Assembly (NCBI RefSeq): GCF_000524195.1
Contig: NW_020170437.1
Coordinates: forward strand, 381,525-445,524
Source: Echinococcus granulosus
Lineage: Eukaryota > Platyhelminthes > Cestoda > Cyclophyllidea > Taeniidae
Reading direction: 5' to 3'
DNA length: 64,000 nucleotides
The notes under the pieces are model-generated. The model saw nothing but the letters and a program-made list of their open reading frames with translations. It had not been told where the DNA came from and made no database searches. Made by a program: the position numbers and the translations under genes. Position 1 is the first letter of the stretch. Every line of letters begins with the position of its first letter. This document shows, piece after piece, positions 12,901 to 26,900 of the stretch.

Positions 12901-14600
12901 CCAGACGTCGGTGGCCGAGGCATTGGCGGCTGATAAGGCCTGCCTAAGCTAAAGTAACAATGTGGGCAGTGTATGAATCACCAGGAGAATTCACCTGACG
13001 ACGAAAACGACATCGTTGGTCCAATTAGAGGATGCAGGTGTCCAGTCGCGAACCATGTGGCCTCGAGGACTTTTGCGCGTTTCCACTCTCACTGCGTTCG
13101 TTCGCTTGTTCGCACGAATGCACGCTATGGCCTCATTTTCTATTTGTATCTGCTCGGATCTGCGGAAAACTGCAGTCTCCTTACAGGTGACATTACGAAT
13201 GCGCGAAAGTTTCAGTTGACAAATTGATAAGCCTATTTTGAATAAAGGAGAGAAACTGATTTCATATGCTACATTCTGATTGCTTTCACTGAGTTTGCAA
13301 CACGAGGTTCTAAGATGCTAGGACTGATTCATACCCGTACAAAGTGTCGTAGATGTGTCACATTACTGAAACCCAATTCTCCTGCTTAAATCACGGAACC
13401 ACATAAGCAACAAGTCCACCGACAACTTACAATCACTAAAAGGTTTCATGATAAATTCTCTAAACTGAGTGCCATTTGTAATTGCCAGGGATCTTAACTA
13501 CCCTACTACACTTTTAAAATATATTTAATTAGGCAAATTTGGTATTCTCCACCTATACTTCGGATATTTTGCTTAAATTTGAATAAAAAAGCCTAACGGC
13601 TGATTGAGAATGAGGAAATATGGTGTGGATAATGTAATATGAATAAACTCATCCAAATGCATCGGTCCCAGTGTTCTTGCGGTGAGTGTAACAATCCCTT
13701 ATGGTTTGCATTCCCTTTTGTTCTATAGAAATGGTAGTAAAAGAACTCTTGTTGATTTTTAAGAACGCACTTCTTTAAAATGCACTTAGGAAGCAGTCCT
13801 TTAAAGAACAGCAAATTCATCATGCATAGACCTTCACCGTTATTGCACCTTATGGACCGTATTTTCTCATTAAAACGTGGTAAAATCAGGCGTAAATATG
13901 AGAATTAGCAGAATTAATTTCTTCAGAAAAACTTCACATAAATGCTTAAATGCGGCATCGACATCGTAAGTAAACGTTGAGAGATGCCTTAGTCATTACA
14001 AACACATTAGCGAGCTTTGAACTATTGAACCAGCACTCCCCAATGACCACAATGTTCACCCTACAGCATCAGTCTACTATACAACCATGTTTAATTTAAG
14101 CTGTTTTGGCTTATAAGTACATATACTTGAGGTATATTTTTGATGAATAGAGTGGAGACTGGCTAAAGTGTATCACACGTCGGCAATAATCAGTAATGGC
14201 GTCTGCAAATGTGCTCCATTATACGATTTTACCGAACTCGGTAATTTGCTAAATAATCTTTTTAACAGACTTGTGAGCCAAATCTTTTTATAAATCCTAG
14301 CCTATCTGCTGAAGTGGTTTTGAATAACGATGGTACTTGTGAAAATCTGCACCATTCTGCTCTGGAATTATTTGCAAACAGTGATACGTCATTTAGGCAT
14401 TAGAGATATGATACTTTTTTGGGTTCATATTAGCAATTCTTCATTTATCAAATCCTAATCCAGAACAACTTCTTCATTTAACCTAAATTTGGGTAAATCC
14501 GCCACTGGCATCGGTTGGCCACTGTGAAGCAAAATAAATCTTTATCGTGGAGCCAAGCCACAATGTTTCATGATTGGAACTTTGACTAGAATGAAGTGTA

Positions 14601-14795
14601 GCGTCCCGAGACTCCCTGAAGACGAAAGAAGACAAAATACTCGGGCAGAATATATGTATTCGGCACGGAGAAGGTGTCTGGGCTATTGGCATGGCCCAAA
14701 AGGCCAGCCCACCCAGCGAGGTACAAGGGGGCTAATTCGAAGCACAAAAGTGGCGCCTCACCGGAACCGAGGGATAAACCACCATCGTATTACAG
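14601..14795 (+). repeat. Dispersed repeat, well-preserved copy (family R1)
   Basis: About 195 nt from gcgtcccgagactccctg to the end of atcgtattacag. It is nearly identical in order and sequence to 56485-56675 (for example gtgtctgggctattggca and agtggcgcctcacc in both). It has no clear terminal inverted repeats and no ORF of its own. The class (SINE or MITE) is unresolved; a tRNA-type A/B-box promoter was not convincing. Confidence 0.8.
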
Positions 14796-15088
14796 AAGCT
14801 CTTCAAGTGAAAAAAAAACAAGTTGCCGTCGAATATAGGATAATGAAGGAAAAACGGTTTATGTGAAAAAGCTATAATACTTTTGATGAAGAAATGATGA
14901 AATTGAGAGTTGGAAAGGCGGGTGCTCTTCATGAGGCCTTGATGAGAGCAGTCTCTAAGCCGCCCTGGCCCGACCGCAGGACAGCCACGGTCTCCGGCCA
15001 GTGGCAATGCAGGCGCACGACCATTGGTCAGATGGTCAGTCTGACCTACTTTGTTTGCGCGCACACACGCCAGATGCCGGTAACCAGG

Positions 15089-15096
15089 TATAAAAG
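15089..15096 (+). promoter_or_regulatory. TATA box, possible ADAMTS promoter
   Basis: TATAAAAG lies in a locally GC-rich block (about 14920-15350). An inverted CCAAT (attgg) sits about 65 nt upstream and an initiator-like ttcagta about 30 nt downstream. The ADAMTS start codon is 526 nt further on. The block could instead belong to a mobile element. Transcription from here is inferred. Confidence 0.35.
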
Positions 15097-15621
15097 GGCC
15101 TCGTCACAAACGGACAAATTCAGTAGCAGAAGTGCTTTAACACACGTCGGCTCCACGTGGATCCTAGGCCTTATTAGATTCACCTCGCCCCCGTTCTCTC
15201 ATCAACGCCTCATTCTGCCTCTGTACACTAGACAGTCAGTTCTTCGTCTCCTGCCTTTATTATTGGAGCTATTAGATGCCTGGTGAACATCATTTGCACC
15301 GCTGTCGACATCTCCCTCGTTGTCATTCACACCTGCGGCCCTGCATCCAAAGTATCAGTGTATTTTATAATTGAGACCTGGTACATGTTGAAGTGAACCT
15401 TCTTAATTAATTCTCTTGGATCCTATATGGTTGCCTGTATGCAAAACGAGAACATTGCGTAGTCTTATAAAGTTAATTTTTCTAAAGAAATTAGGCAACG
15501 TTGTTTGCGGCGTGTGGTACAGTTCTGGATTCCTAGAAGATAACAAATAACTCGCTCGTGTATACACCCAACCATTCGCACAAACAGGAATACATCCTAC
15601 TTAATTGATAGTCTTTCACTC

Positions 15622-17987
15622 ATGTACATAAGACACAACGCAGTTCTAGTCCTTTTCGCAATCCTCTGTCTGCTCATACCCTTATGTGACGGATTCAAGC
15701 AGGGCTTTCTCCCCCTTTCCTCCTTGCTACATCCAACTGACGGGCTCACACATGGATATGGGGATATCGACAATCATCAGACGATGCTCGGTATGTTTTT
15801 GTTCTCTTTTTAATTGGTGAAAAGAAATTCACGAGAACATCTGTAATCTACTTGAATGTGTCCTGACAGAGGTTAATATATTGAATATTTTACTAACCAT
15901 AACCAAAGCACTTTTTTATTGAAATAATCCCAAAAAGGCGGGTTTACATTCAAACTCCAGGAAATTCCACGTTGACATCGTTACTTGACGGCCATAACAA
16001 TCCTTAATGAATTGCTCTTGATGAAAGTGCTTAAAGTGTTGGCAATTAGCGTAATTGCAAATCATTTTTGTGCTAGAAAGTACAAAAGGGCCAATAAACT
16101 AGTGTAAGGTGTAGTTTGGTCCTTATATTTTGTAATAAATTTTTGGGAATATTTACCGAAATTCTGAAATATTCTACTATTAATTTTTTGAAGAGTAAAT
16201 AATTGCAATAGTTTAGACTTATATCCGGCCATCAAGTGCAGGAGGTTCATCGAAAACGTCCTGACAAATATTGTCGAGACAGGTGAGAATGTAGCAGATG
16301 CTTTTACCGTCCTACACCCGAAATTGACCCAACTTTTAGTTCAGTTAAATTATTTTGCGAAGCATTAAGCATTTATTCATGGTGGTGGCGAATAACATGA
16401 GGGTTCATGAAATCTCCACTCCATAAGCGCATCAGATTTTGTGAATGCAGAGAAAGTGGTTCTTGTGATATTTTGCAACAGGCGCACAGAATGACACTTG
16501 TAAACTGCCACGACTTCTTAAGCAGCGGCTTTTTCCTCCGGGAGTGTCAAATCTCGTTACCCTATTTTTACTTTCGCGTAAACACTCAAAATCCCAAAAA
16601 TCGCTTTTTCAACAGTTAAACAGATAAACCGTTGAAATGAACTGTGCAAGCACATAATTTTTATACATAAATTGCTTAATTAGACACAAATCCAATTCAC
16701 ATATCTATTCATCGGCCCGTAATTTATTTCGAATTAAAATAAAAGCACGCTTAAACTTGGAACCATTTTAGAAGTTCACGACATTTGACCGAGTTGGAAT
16801 GCAGTTTGAAATGGTTACTGGATAATGCACGGGTTTCACATGGAAGTCTTTTCTAAATATTTTGAGGAAAAAACAAATTTAGTCACTTGTACTTAAATAT
16901 TTATGCCACGTTAAATCGTGCCTACCAGAATTACTGAAAACATTTGGAATTAACTTCTTCAATGGCAATTTGTGCTTCATATTCCCAAAGTTATAACCAC
17001 ATAGTGCCCAAATATAAGCCCATGATGAACGGTGATTTATCTGTTATCCTCGCATAATATAGAAGTTTAATGGTATTCTGCAACGTTAATAACATTGCCT
17101 AATGTATAAAAAAATGAAACTTATCTGTACCTCTGTGGCATGTTCCCAGTCCCCAATTCAGATAATAAATGTAAAATATTGTTGTTTCTTCTCCATTCAA
17201 ACGAATGTTTCCAAGATTTTGTGGGAAAGGCTTCTATTAGAAACCACAAGCTGCGTAGAATCATGGAAATAAGCATCTTAACAGGAAAGTAGTACTAAAG
17301 TCATTCATGATCAGCATGGTTTATTGAGAAGATCCTTTTTTTCGCACATATATGTGGATCATTTATGGGGTTGGCAATGAACTCACTCCTATGAAAGTCT
17401 TATTTTTTTGCTTAGCCCTATCATGTGACAAATCGGAAGCTTAAATTGCCTGTACTGTTTCATCTTCAATGCAATCATGACGTTCAAGACCATCAATCAC
17501 CAATCAAGTCCGATAATAACATTGCATTTACTCTCCTCATCAAAGAAGGTGCATTAAATTTGGTTAAATTTAAGTGTAATTTGTTCTAATTTTTTGATCT
17601 GAAATCGACACTTTGGTATCAGTTCGGCTTGAAGCGGCCGGAGCTCTAGCGGATATGAAGTTGCCGGAGAGAGTGCTGAAAAGACCACGAGAGTTGCATC
17701 CTGTGATGATGACTCTCTCGAAGCGGAACACTGTAACCATGCAACGCCATTGGAAGGTGGAGCAAGCGTCTTATACAAACGGCGAATCCAATTCCGATGG
17801 TGGCGATGCTGACCGACACTGGGACGAGAGGATGCAGATCAACATGACAGCCGGTGAATCCGTGCCCACAGTCAGCTTCAAAGCGGCAGAGGAAAACACC
17901 ATCGAACTGCTCGTTGTGGTAACCAGGAAGATGCATCTCATCCTCAAAGGCCGTCTCACTGAATATCTGGTCGCAACATTTGGCGCT
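15622..17987 (+). other. ADAMTS exons 1-2: signal peptide, short pro-region, protease start
   Basis: Exon 1 starts at ATG 15622 with a strongly hydrophobic segment ([16 protein letters not shown], about residues 9-24), a signal peptide. The donor is g|gtatgt. Exon 2 begins after tatcag, and the phases match (1 to 1). The pro-region, about residues 25-148, is shorter than the usual ~200 or more. It has no cysteine for a cysteine switch and no RXK/RR furin site before the catalytic domain; only LSKR and VLKR are present. The catalytic domain opens with [10 protein letters not shown] at about residue 151, matching the reprolysin start. Missing upstream or intronic exons could explain the short pro-region. 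Confidence 0.75.
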
Positions 17988-20900
17988 GTATGCTGTGTTT
18001 ACTCCTCTTGTTTTCCTTTTAAATTTTCGCTAGTCTTACAATGTACACTAATACCATGGTGATAAACAAGAATGAATTTGTGAAATTTAATGTTGGTCAA
18101 GAATTTAGTCATATTCTAGTTCAATTTCTTCCTGAAAGTTGAGGATTTTAGTTCTTATGTGATTTGTTACAGTAAGACTACTTTTTTTACCGTTTTAAGG
18201 TGGCCCAAAACTTCAAACACTGTAGCCTTAAAGCTTCGGTCAAAATCAGCATTGTTGATATTATTCTTCTGGATTCCAATTTCGCAGTAAGTTTATTGTC
18301 GATGATTCCTCTTAAGTAATCTCATTATTATAAGTTATGTACTTTATACACTCAGATTATTGTTATTTAACTCTGCAAAAAGCCAATAGGAAGATAAAAC
18401 AATTCGCACTGCCCTTTAGCGCATAAGACTTAATGACTTTTGACTTAAAGTGAAGTCTGAAATAAGTGGTGTTTTGTTATCCTCTATTTGTTGTCCCGAT
18501 GACTGGTGGCACAAATTCCCTAAAGTGCAAATACCGGCACCGAGATTCGCCTTTCGCCTCGTCAGCAAAGATTAAATAGCACAGTTTTCGATGCGTAGCA
18601 TATCGCCGAATGGCATGGCTCATTAGTTTCGTCCTAAACCCAAGTGCAACAGGTGGAATTAGGTTGTTTACGTTGGTTACCCACAGTGACTCTGCATTTA
18701 ACCGATAATGCAAATGCCAAAAGCAACCCATGTTACGAGACTCAGTTTCTGTCCACCTTTCCCTTGTAGCGACGTGAAGGCCTCGAAGATTGGTCAAACA
18801 AGAATCACGAAGAAGTGATGGGCAAATTTTGCCACTGGGTAAACAGGATTCGAAGACCAACAATGAATTGGGACTCGGCTATTCTCCTCAATGTTGGGCA
18901 AGTGGAAATGCATGTTCATCCAATCTAATTAACGCAGACAGTTTAGTGTCAGACGCCAGAGACAAGCAATGATGAACTTGATCAGTCGAGAATGTAATAC
19001 CTAGACTTGACTTGACTCAAAACGTAAACGACCTACAAATAACTCCCTATTCTACAATATGTGAATGCTGCTACGTCATTCGTAACGCACAGGATCTAAC
19101 AAAAATGTACTAGTTGTACTTCTTAGTCTAAACCTAGGTTTACTGCACATTCGAAATGTAATAAGCCTTCACTCGTAAGTTCAAACGCGCTAACCCATTT
19201 GAATACTTTGGTGTAGTTTTTTGTGATTTAAAAAAGCAGACAAATTTTCTCCTATCACTATTTTTGTATTCGGTCCTGGTCGGTAACACGAGGTATTATT
19301 ATCATTTTAGGAATTTCAAAACAACTGCACTTGGTACGTTTGCTAGATTTATATTTCAACCGATCAAGTTATGATCCCAATATGAAATCTGGTATATATA
19401 TTTTATTTTCCACAAATCTGGTCCACAATTAATGACCACTTCAGCACAGCGGTGGCTAAAGAAAGGGTACCTAGAAGTACCTGCCAGAATGTTTAATGCA
19501 GATTTCTATGCTGATTTACGTTACAATTTTAGACTTCACCATCCCATGGAATTGATTGGTAGGATTCGGAAAAACCACTTTGCGATGCTTACAACCCATA
19601 CGCAATTGCACACATGCTTTGAAATTGTGATTTTCTTCCACTTTAACACATTTGAGCTAACAAGTAGAATATAACAACACATATGGTAACAGACAGTACT
19701 ACTGACGAGAGTGCAACACGTTTTCACTGAATAAAGTACTGATTTCGCATAGAGTTGAAAACACCCGTCGGTGGCTTACGGTGTCAAAATGCACGTCTTA
19801 AAGCGCCATATAAAATCATGTAACCGTAGTGAATAACGCTGGCAATGAAAAAGCACACACCCAGAAGTACGGAATGCGCAATTTTTATTGAAACAGAGTG
19901 TCAGTCCATATTTTTGCTCTCTGAAAATACTGGAATATTGAGCTCTTCTTTAAACGAAATTACACGATCCACTGTTCAATGCAGTAACGGATGAAATCAG
20001 CTCTGACATACACTCCTAAGTCTCCACACGGTTTGCGTTTCCTAAATAAGTGAGCTAAACAGTACCATAACATGGTTTAAAGCTAATAGTGTATCCTATT
20101 TATTAATCTCACGTCTTTTAATCAAAAACGACTGATTCGCTGTGGATGATATTGCATAAACATTCGAAAAAGCGACTTCAAGCTTACTACAAATACCGGA
20201 AGAGCCCATGGGAATATTTAATGCTAGATCAAGTTTCCGGTATGAGAACGGGGATGTCCTAATTTAACGCGACACACATGATCCCCACATCATCCGGTCT
20301 ATCCAATTAGCTGAATTACCACTTCGGTCAGAAATATCTGGGTCACGTATGACAAACTTTGATCTTTTCAGCCTTAAATAAGCGACTTTTATATCCTACA
20401 GGCGTTGCTCACTACCAAGCCATGTGTAGCCGAGAAAGCAGTTGTCTTGTTGTTGTTGACAGAGGCTTTGGAACAGCCGATATCATTGCCCACGAAATCG
20501 GTCATCAGTAAGTTACTTTTGTATTTTGTATGCATTATAACACTTAAAAATGGACAGCTTTTATTTGTATTACCTCCTATAACTTGGCTAAAGTACGATT
20601 TTATTAGTTATTCCCATTCATACTGTGCCTCTATGAGTCCAAAGTTTTCTTCTTGTGACATACCTCGCTTTGTGTTTTCTTATTATCGTTAATGTGATAC
20701 AATAATTCAAATAGTCCTTAAATTGATCTGTACAGACTAGGAGCCAAGCATGACTTCGAAGTGGGATCCGAGTGTGGCTTAGAGGAACAACCAAGTCGCA
20801 AGAGGGCAGTCCAAAAACTAAGCCGTCGAACTCCCGACGTTGACGACCTGACAATCCAACGTGATACTATCATGTCTGGGATCCTCTACTTTGAACTCTA

Positions 20901-23900
20901 CCCCTTCCGCTGGTCTGCCTGCAGTCGGGAAAACATTCAATTTTTTCTCTCGTGAGTTCCCTCTTAAGAGTACTTGATCAAATGCTTGCCAATCACATAT
21001 TTCCTATCAGTTGAAGATCATTAAAATGATGACTACATTCACAAGCACAATCGATGACTAGAAAACTATAAATCTGTGTTCATAAACGCCAAGATCCAGT
21101 CTGAGGAAAATCGGGGGCTTGTAATTTTCTTTGATTTGCAATTTCAGCCGTTCTGATTCCGCCTGTCTGCGGACACAAAACTCACAGAGGACGGCTTTCA
21201 CCTCAAAACAGTTGACACAACATATGGGGCAGCATAAACCAGGCCTACGTTTCACCCTGAACGAACAATGCGCCCTGGCAATGAGGCAACGCGGGGCCCG
21301 ATTTTGTGGACACAGCGTGAGTGTTGGGGAGTTAGCTTATTAACACTGCTTGCATGCTATCGTCAACACTTATGTCGCCCTCCCATAGTCTCCTGTGTGC
21401 AAACAACTGCATTGCTACGACGTCCAACGTGGAATGTGCCTTCCAGTTGAGGCGCCTTGGGCCGAGGGCTCCCGATGTGGCTACAAAAGGGTAGGTGGCA
21501 ATTGCTGAGCATAAGAGGCATTGGAATGGAACAATATTCAGCGTTGACCCATTTTCACGTTTATTTTCAGTGGTGTGTGATGGGACAGTGTCTGCTCCAA
21601 GGAGAGACCATTTCACCAATTGACGGCGGTTGGAGCGCCTGGGAGGAGTGGGGGACCTGCTCGCGATCCTGCGGTGGGGGGGTCCAATTCTCACGTCGTG
21701 AATGCACCAGCCCTGAGTGAGTCACTCGTGCGAAATTGGTTTGTCGGACCAGTGTTTAAATTTGACTACAATGTGACCACTTCTCCAATAATATCCGTCA
21801 AAAATATTCTTGGAGCTTAAAAAATGCTGTAGATATCTAAAAGTTTGGGAAGGTAATCCTTTTCTATTCCTGTTTGATGCTAGGTCAGTCCCTGCATGCA
21901 TATCTACAGGCCTTTTTCTAGCTGATAGCAAATGAATAACCAGTGCAATTTCATAAATTCATGGCAATAAATCCATTTACAAGCGTGCACAATTACACAG
22001 AAAGCATTCCAGACACCCCATAAGCCATACAAACCATTATTTGTTGTTCGAATAGCGATCTCAACCTACGCTACTACGTTTAATTGTAGCAAGACTGCAG
22101 TATTACATCACCAATGCACAGTGTTTTCTGTAGGTTCTATCAAATAAACTTTAAATTATTTTTTTTTCCCATTTAGACCCCAAAATGGCGGTGAACACTG
22201 TCTTGGTACAAATGTTCGCGTTCGCTCTTGCAACATTCAGGTGGATTTCACCTACTAAATATAATGAGCCGCATACTTTTTTGCAGATAGTCAAATTATA
22301 TCAGATTCAGTCAAGTTAACATATAGTTCCCTTTTTTTCTCTATCTCTGATTTTTTTTTCCTAGAATTGTCCAGATTCAGTGGATCTACGCCAGCAACTC
22401 TGTGATAAAGTAGGACAGAAGCTTAGTAAACATTTGCAAGCTTTCAAGCCAAGCAGTGAGTTGAAAATAGTCCTTTTAAATGCTTATTAGTTTCAAAGAT
22501 CTCGAAATTATTGCAAAGAATAGGTCTCAAAGGTTGTTATTTCTCTCTCCAGAAATATTTCCTTTAAGTGGTTCGCAAGTGGACTCTGGTCCTTCTACAT
22601 GCTGATCGTTTTCACTGCTATGTGTGCGCTTGTTTTAAACATTTTTCCAAAGTCTTATGAAAGATTTACATCTTAATGTACCCCGAAATCCGAAATCACG
22701 AACCGAAGATGAGCTGCTTAGATATTTTGCCCATCTGTTCATTTGCGATCGAGCTTGCACTTTCATCCTTCTCATTTGTGGCAGAAGTTACAGAAAAAAT
22801 TTTATGAATTTCAGCTTTTTTTCAAAAATACACGAATATTTAGGGGTTGCTAACAATAATAACAGGTTCTTCAGAACAGCTGGCAATTCTTTCGTAGGAT
22901 TTTCAACTGCTTAAAGGTTACTAGTGTCTTCGTCAGCCATACCCGAATTTAACGTTAAGCTGAGCTCCGATTTACCTCTTGGAAAATTAGACGCAAAATA
23001 ATTTGGAGATGAAAAGGGACATTTTTAAACTGTATCTCATGATTTATCATTTAAGAATACCCAGATCTATCACATCATTAAGGATTTCATTTATCCGGAA
23101 GCTACGACAATTTCCCAATCTTTCATTATCCATTACGTACTATTTATTGGAACACATTTTTATGCTCACTTACTTTGGTCTTTTGTGCATTTCTGGAAAG
23201 TTAACTTAATTTTTTAAACACTTTCTTTCCAAGTTGGCGGTGCAAATGCCTGTAAGCTCGTCTGCCTCGATGGGACCAAGGAAGTCGCGCACAACGAAAG
23301 CCTCCCAGATGGAACTCCCTGTTACGCCCCTGGCACTGACATCTGCATCAAAGGGAGGTGCTGGGTAGGTATTTTCCTACAATTCCTATGACGTTAAGAC
23401 CCAAAAACAGCACTCTCCTGAGTCAAACAACTAGGAATGTCTTTTGGGAGGCCATTTGATCGTAGTTAAATTTGAAATTTTGTTTATAAGTAGTTGGATA
23501 AATCGGTCGCTGTCATACATATTCAACTTCAAGCTTTTTTAGGTTGCATAAAGTAAGATGGTGGCTTTTCTGTTGTATTAAACACGCAAATCATCTTAGT
23601 GCGTGAGGCCATATTAAGTAGAAACATTTTATTTGAATTTTCATTTCGTAATGACAGTTGCTTAATCGCGACGAAATTTGGAAGCCATACTTAGCTGTTA
23701 CATGCGGAGACCCACATTTAATGAATGTGTTGCAGGGCTTCTTTCTGAAAACTTACACAACAGATTATCCCATCAAATACCATGCTGCCAGCAGAATTGA
23801 ACACGTTACCAACTGAATATGCTCTTTCTCCGAATCTCGAGTCCTACCATTGGAGATGTCATTTAAGGAGATGACGTGTTCTTGTGCAGTGGAGTTGAAA

Positions 23901-26900
23901 GCAAGTATGGATATTTCTTCTCCTTTATAGCAAGCTGGTTGCGACAAGATGCTTGGTTCACGAATGGAGAGGGATAACTGCAACGTATGCGGCGGCGACA
24001 ATAGCACCTGCTACGCAGTCAGTGGCGAGTTCCACCACTCTGATGCACTCGCTCCCGGTGCGAAACCTGTCGGTAAGTCGCCTTACCTTTTTTCTTCCCG
24101 TGATCGGCAGTCCAGTGAGGACTCATTCAACCATTAAAGAAATACCTTTAATCTTATAATCTGGAGTTACAATGGTGTATCCAATACAATGAAATATTGT
24201 TTATTATTAATCCAGATGTCATTTGCGTAGATAAGAAGTAAAAAAGGTTTTCATGCGCAGCATTGCTGCTTTATAGTTTTGTAAAATTATAATAGGGAAA
24301 CCTTTGCGAAGTATTATACTAGCAGCTTGTGTATAAGAAATTGCTCAACCATAAAATATAGTTAGCTCGGAATCTTAGCCTAATATGCGTATTTGGTTTC
24401 GACTATTCTGGGACTCAATATCTTTTTGTATTTGCCTTCAGGGTTGACCATTGCTGTGCACATCCCTCAAGGAGTTACAAACGCATATATTAAAAAGGTT
24501 TCAAGAAGATCTACACCCTATTCAGCAGATGCATACGACGACTTCATGATACGTAAGGTTGATGTTTCGTTGATTCTTCTACAAAATTTTTCGTACGCCT
24601 TAAGCAATGCAGAAAAACACGTAACCATATTTGCACAGGTAATACATGAAAAGACAATCCTATCTTGAATGCGAAATCGAATTTGCCAACTCATATACAA
24701 TACATGAATGTTTTTGTTTATATCTGCATGTCGCTTGCTTGTCATTGGTTGGTTTGTCCTTTTTAGCTAGAAAATAATTTGGTTTTGCCATCAAAACACA
24801 GATTTTTCATTACCCATCAATTTTATTGCCAAAATGCTAATTTGCCAAACAGACTGGGAAAAATCACCGATGGTTAAATCGTTTCCCAGTGTAATGGACA
24901 AGTTTGGAGCCTGTCCCACCGAACTGTAGCATTATTTCAAATGTTTTTTACAAGCCCCTTATGACTCGGTTTGTGGGTCGCAAACAGGCACTTTCCCGTT
25001 TTAAGTGATATTCGAAGAGCTTAAGACTCGGATTCGTCGAGGCGAAACGCGGGAACCTTTCGCTGGGGCCGAGCTCTATTACAGTGGCAGTCGAGGGAAG
25101 GAAGAAATCGTACATATCAAGGGCCAAATCAACAAAAACGTCAACATTTTAGTAAGTACTTTTGACTTTGCGAAAAACTTGTGCTAATGTATTTTGGCGG
25201 ATGCCAGGCACCAAATGGATCACAGATGCATGATAGTCGGTGGAGGTAATTGGAACGTTGCCTAAGCCGTCCCACTTATAAAATTTCGAAAAGCGATTAA
25301 TTCTGCTACAAAGTAAAGCAAGATCGTGAAAAGCGCCGCTCAGGGGTGAATTTTCAGAGCATATCGGTTGTACCTTGGTCGTATCGATAAGAGGTTGCAC
25401 TTTAAGCCATATTCATTTATCATTTCAGGAATTCGGTCAAAATACGTGTAAACGTCAATCCACAGTTTTGAATAGCAAGTGCCTCATATTACCTTCAGTG
25501 GAAGTGATATCTGGTAAAAAATGAATCAGACGAATATTTTCCTCAAGTGAAATCAAACGAATAAGTAACTGAAAGTCGTAACATGAAGTGGCATATAAAA
25601 TAGTCATGAAAGCTACCCAATCAAAGTTCATTTACACACAGGGGACTATAAATCTTGTAGAAACTATGCTCTTCTTAGCTGTCGTTTATATTTTCATTAA
25701 AGCATTATCAAATTTTATGTAATAAAAGCTAATAAAGTGGTAAGATGGACAAACTTGGATTACATTCACACTTCGCACTCCCTAAAGAGGGCTTTGGTGC
25801 GTCACTGACAGCATACGATAAGAAATTGCCTCGAGCAATGTCGTATGGAGGGATCTGAAATGTCCTTTTGACCACTGAACCGGTGACTTTTTATAGGTTG
25901 TGCTAGATGCCACCAGATGACATTCAATGCCTCATTTTTTTTATCAGTTGAACGGAATAGAGAACCATTGATGCGGCAATGCGGGGGGCCTAAATTTAGC
26001 CTAGCCTGGTCCGCAAATTCGACCGTTATAAAGTTAAAATCCGTGCGCACAAGCGCAGACACGCACTCCTCGCCCTGCCGCTCTCCATCCATGTGCGTTT
26101 TTCATGCCCTAGCCCCAAACACGGTTTTATCTTGCAAAGGTCACCCCTTAGTACCCACAATTCTCATTTTCAGGGTCAAGCCCTCTTGATGTGTCTGGTT
26201 ATAGACCCAAACTAGTCTTCATATTAATTTCCATAGTTTAAGCTAAGTACCCGACATTAAATTTACATGACTATGTGAAACTCTAATTCTGCGTAATAAT
26301 TGCTACATATGTTTTAACACACCTTTTGCACTTCAAGGTAGCAGTCATTTGTAATTAGTTATTTCAGTGACCCGAGTCTTTCCCGAAGTCGTAATAAGTC
26401 AAGGTAGTCGGGAATAACATGCCCTACTGGCGTATAGAAGAGGTAGGGGGCTATTAGCATGACCCGAAGTCCATGCCGCAGTGTGGGAGTGCAAACTGCG
26501 GTGACTAAAGAGGCCGCGGAGTTAAACGCACGGTTAAACGAAATACTCCTCCCAAAAAATTACATGAATTTCCAATAGGTGTTAACGAAATGAGTCACTG
26601 AAATTTCTATAAGAATTTTGCATAAAGTATCTGGCTTTGTTCTTTGATAATGAATTCTATATTGTGTCTAATAAACCATTGTTTACTGTTCAGTGAGTCG
26701 TCCCAATTAAAACACCTAAAATGAGTACCTTATTAAGACGAAAATATGCACCAATTCGATAAAAGCGGATACCTGATAAACTGTAGTATCACCACAACGC
26801 ACTACTGTTTCAGATACGAGTAGAGAATAAGAACACCAAACTCCCACTTCCTGACGTGGAGTACACCTACTATGTGAGCAAAGATGCCAGCGATCACCTA

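Larger units (their letters stand above)
1984..14920. other. Long intergenic stretch without a supported gene
   Basis: Nearly 13 kb of AT-rich DNA. The longest ORFs here are about 100 codons; many lack an ATG, and none shows a recognisable domain or consistent splice signals. Two diverged copies of the dispersed repeat lie at about 4125-4310 and 6763-6995. Upstream control DNA of the ADAMTS gene may lie at the right end. Small or RNA genes could be missed. Confidence 0.5.

Noticed and set aside
14894..15286. 130-codon plus-strand ORF next to the TATA box
   Set aside because: It uses an ATG, but composition follows the GC-rich block, no domain is visible, and it overlaps the likely promoter region.
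18477..18863. 128-codon minus-strand ORF
   Set aside because: It is antisense to ADAMTS exon 4, which encodes the family motif KFCHWV...DSAILL in phase with its neighbours. The ORF has no domain or splice support.
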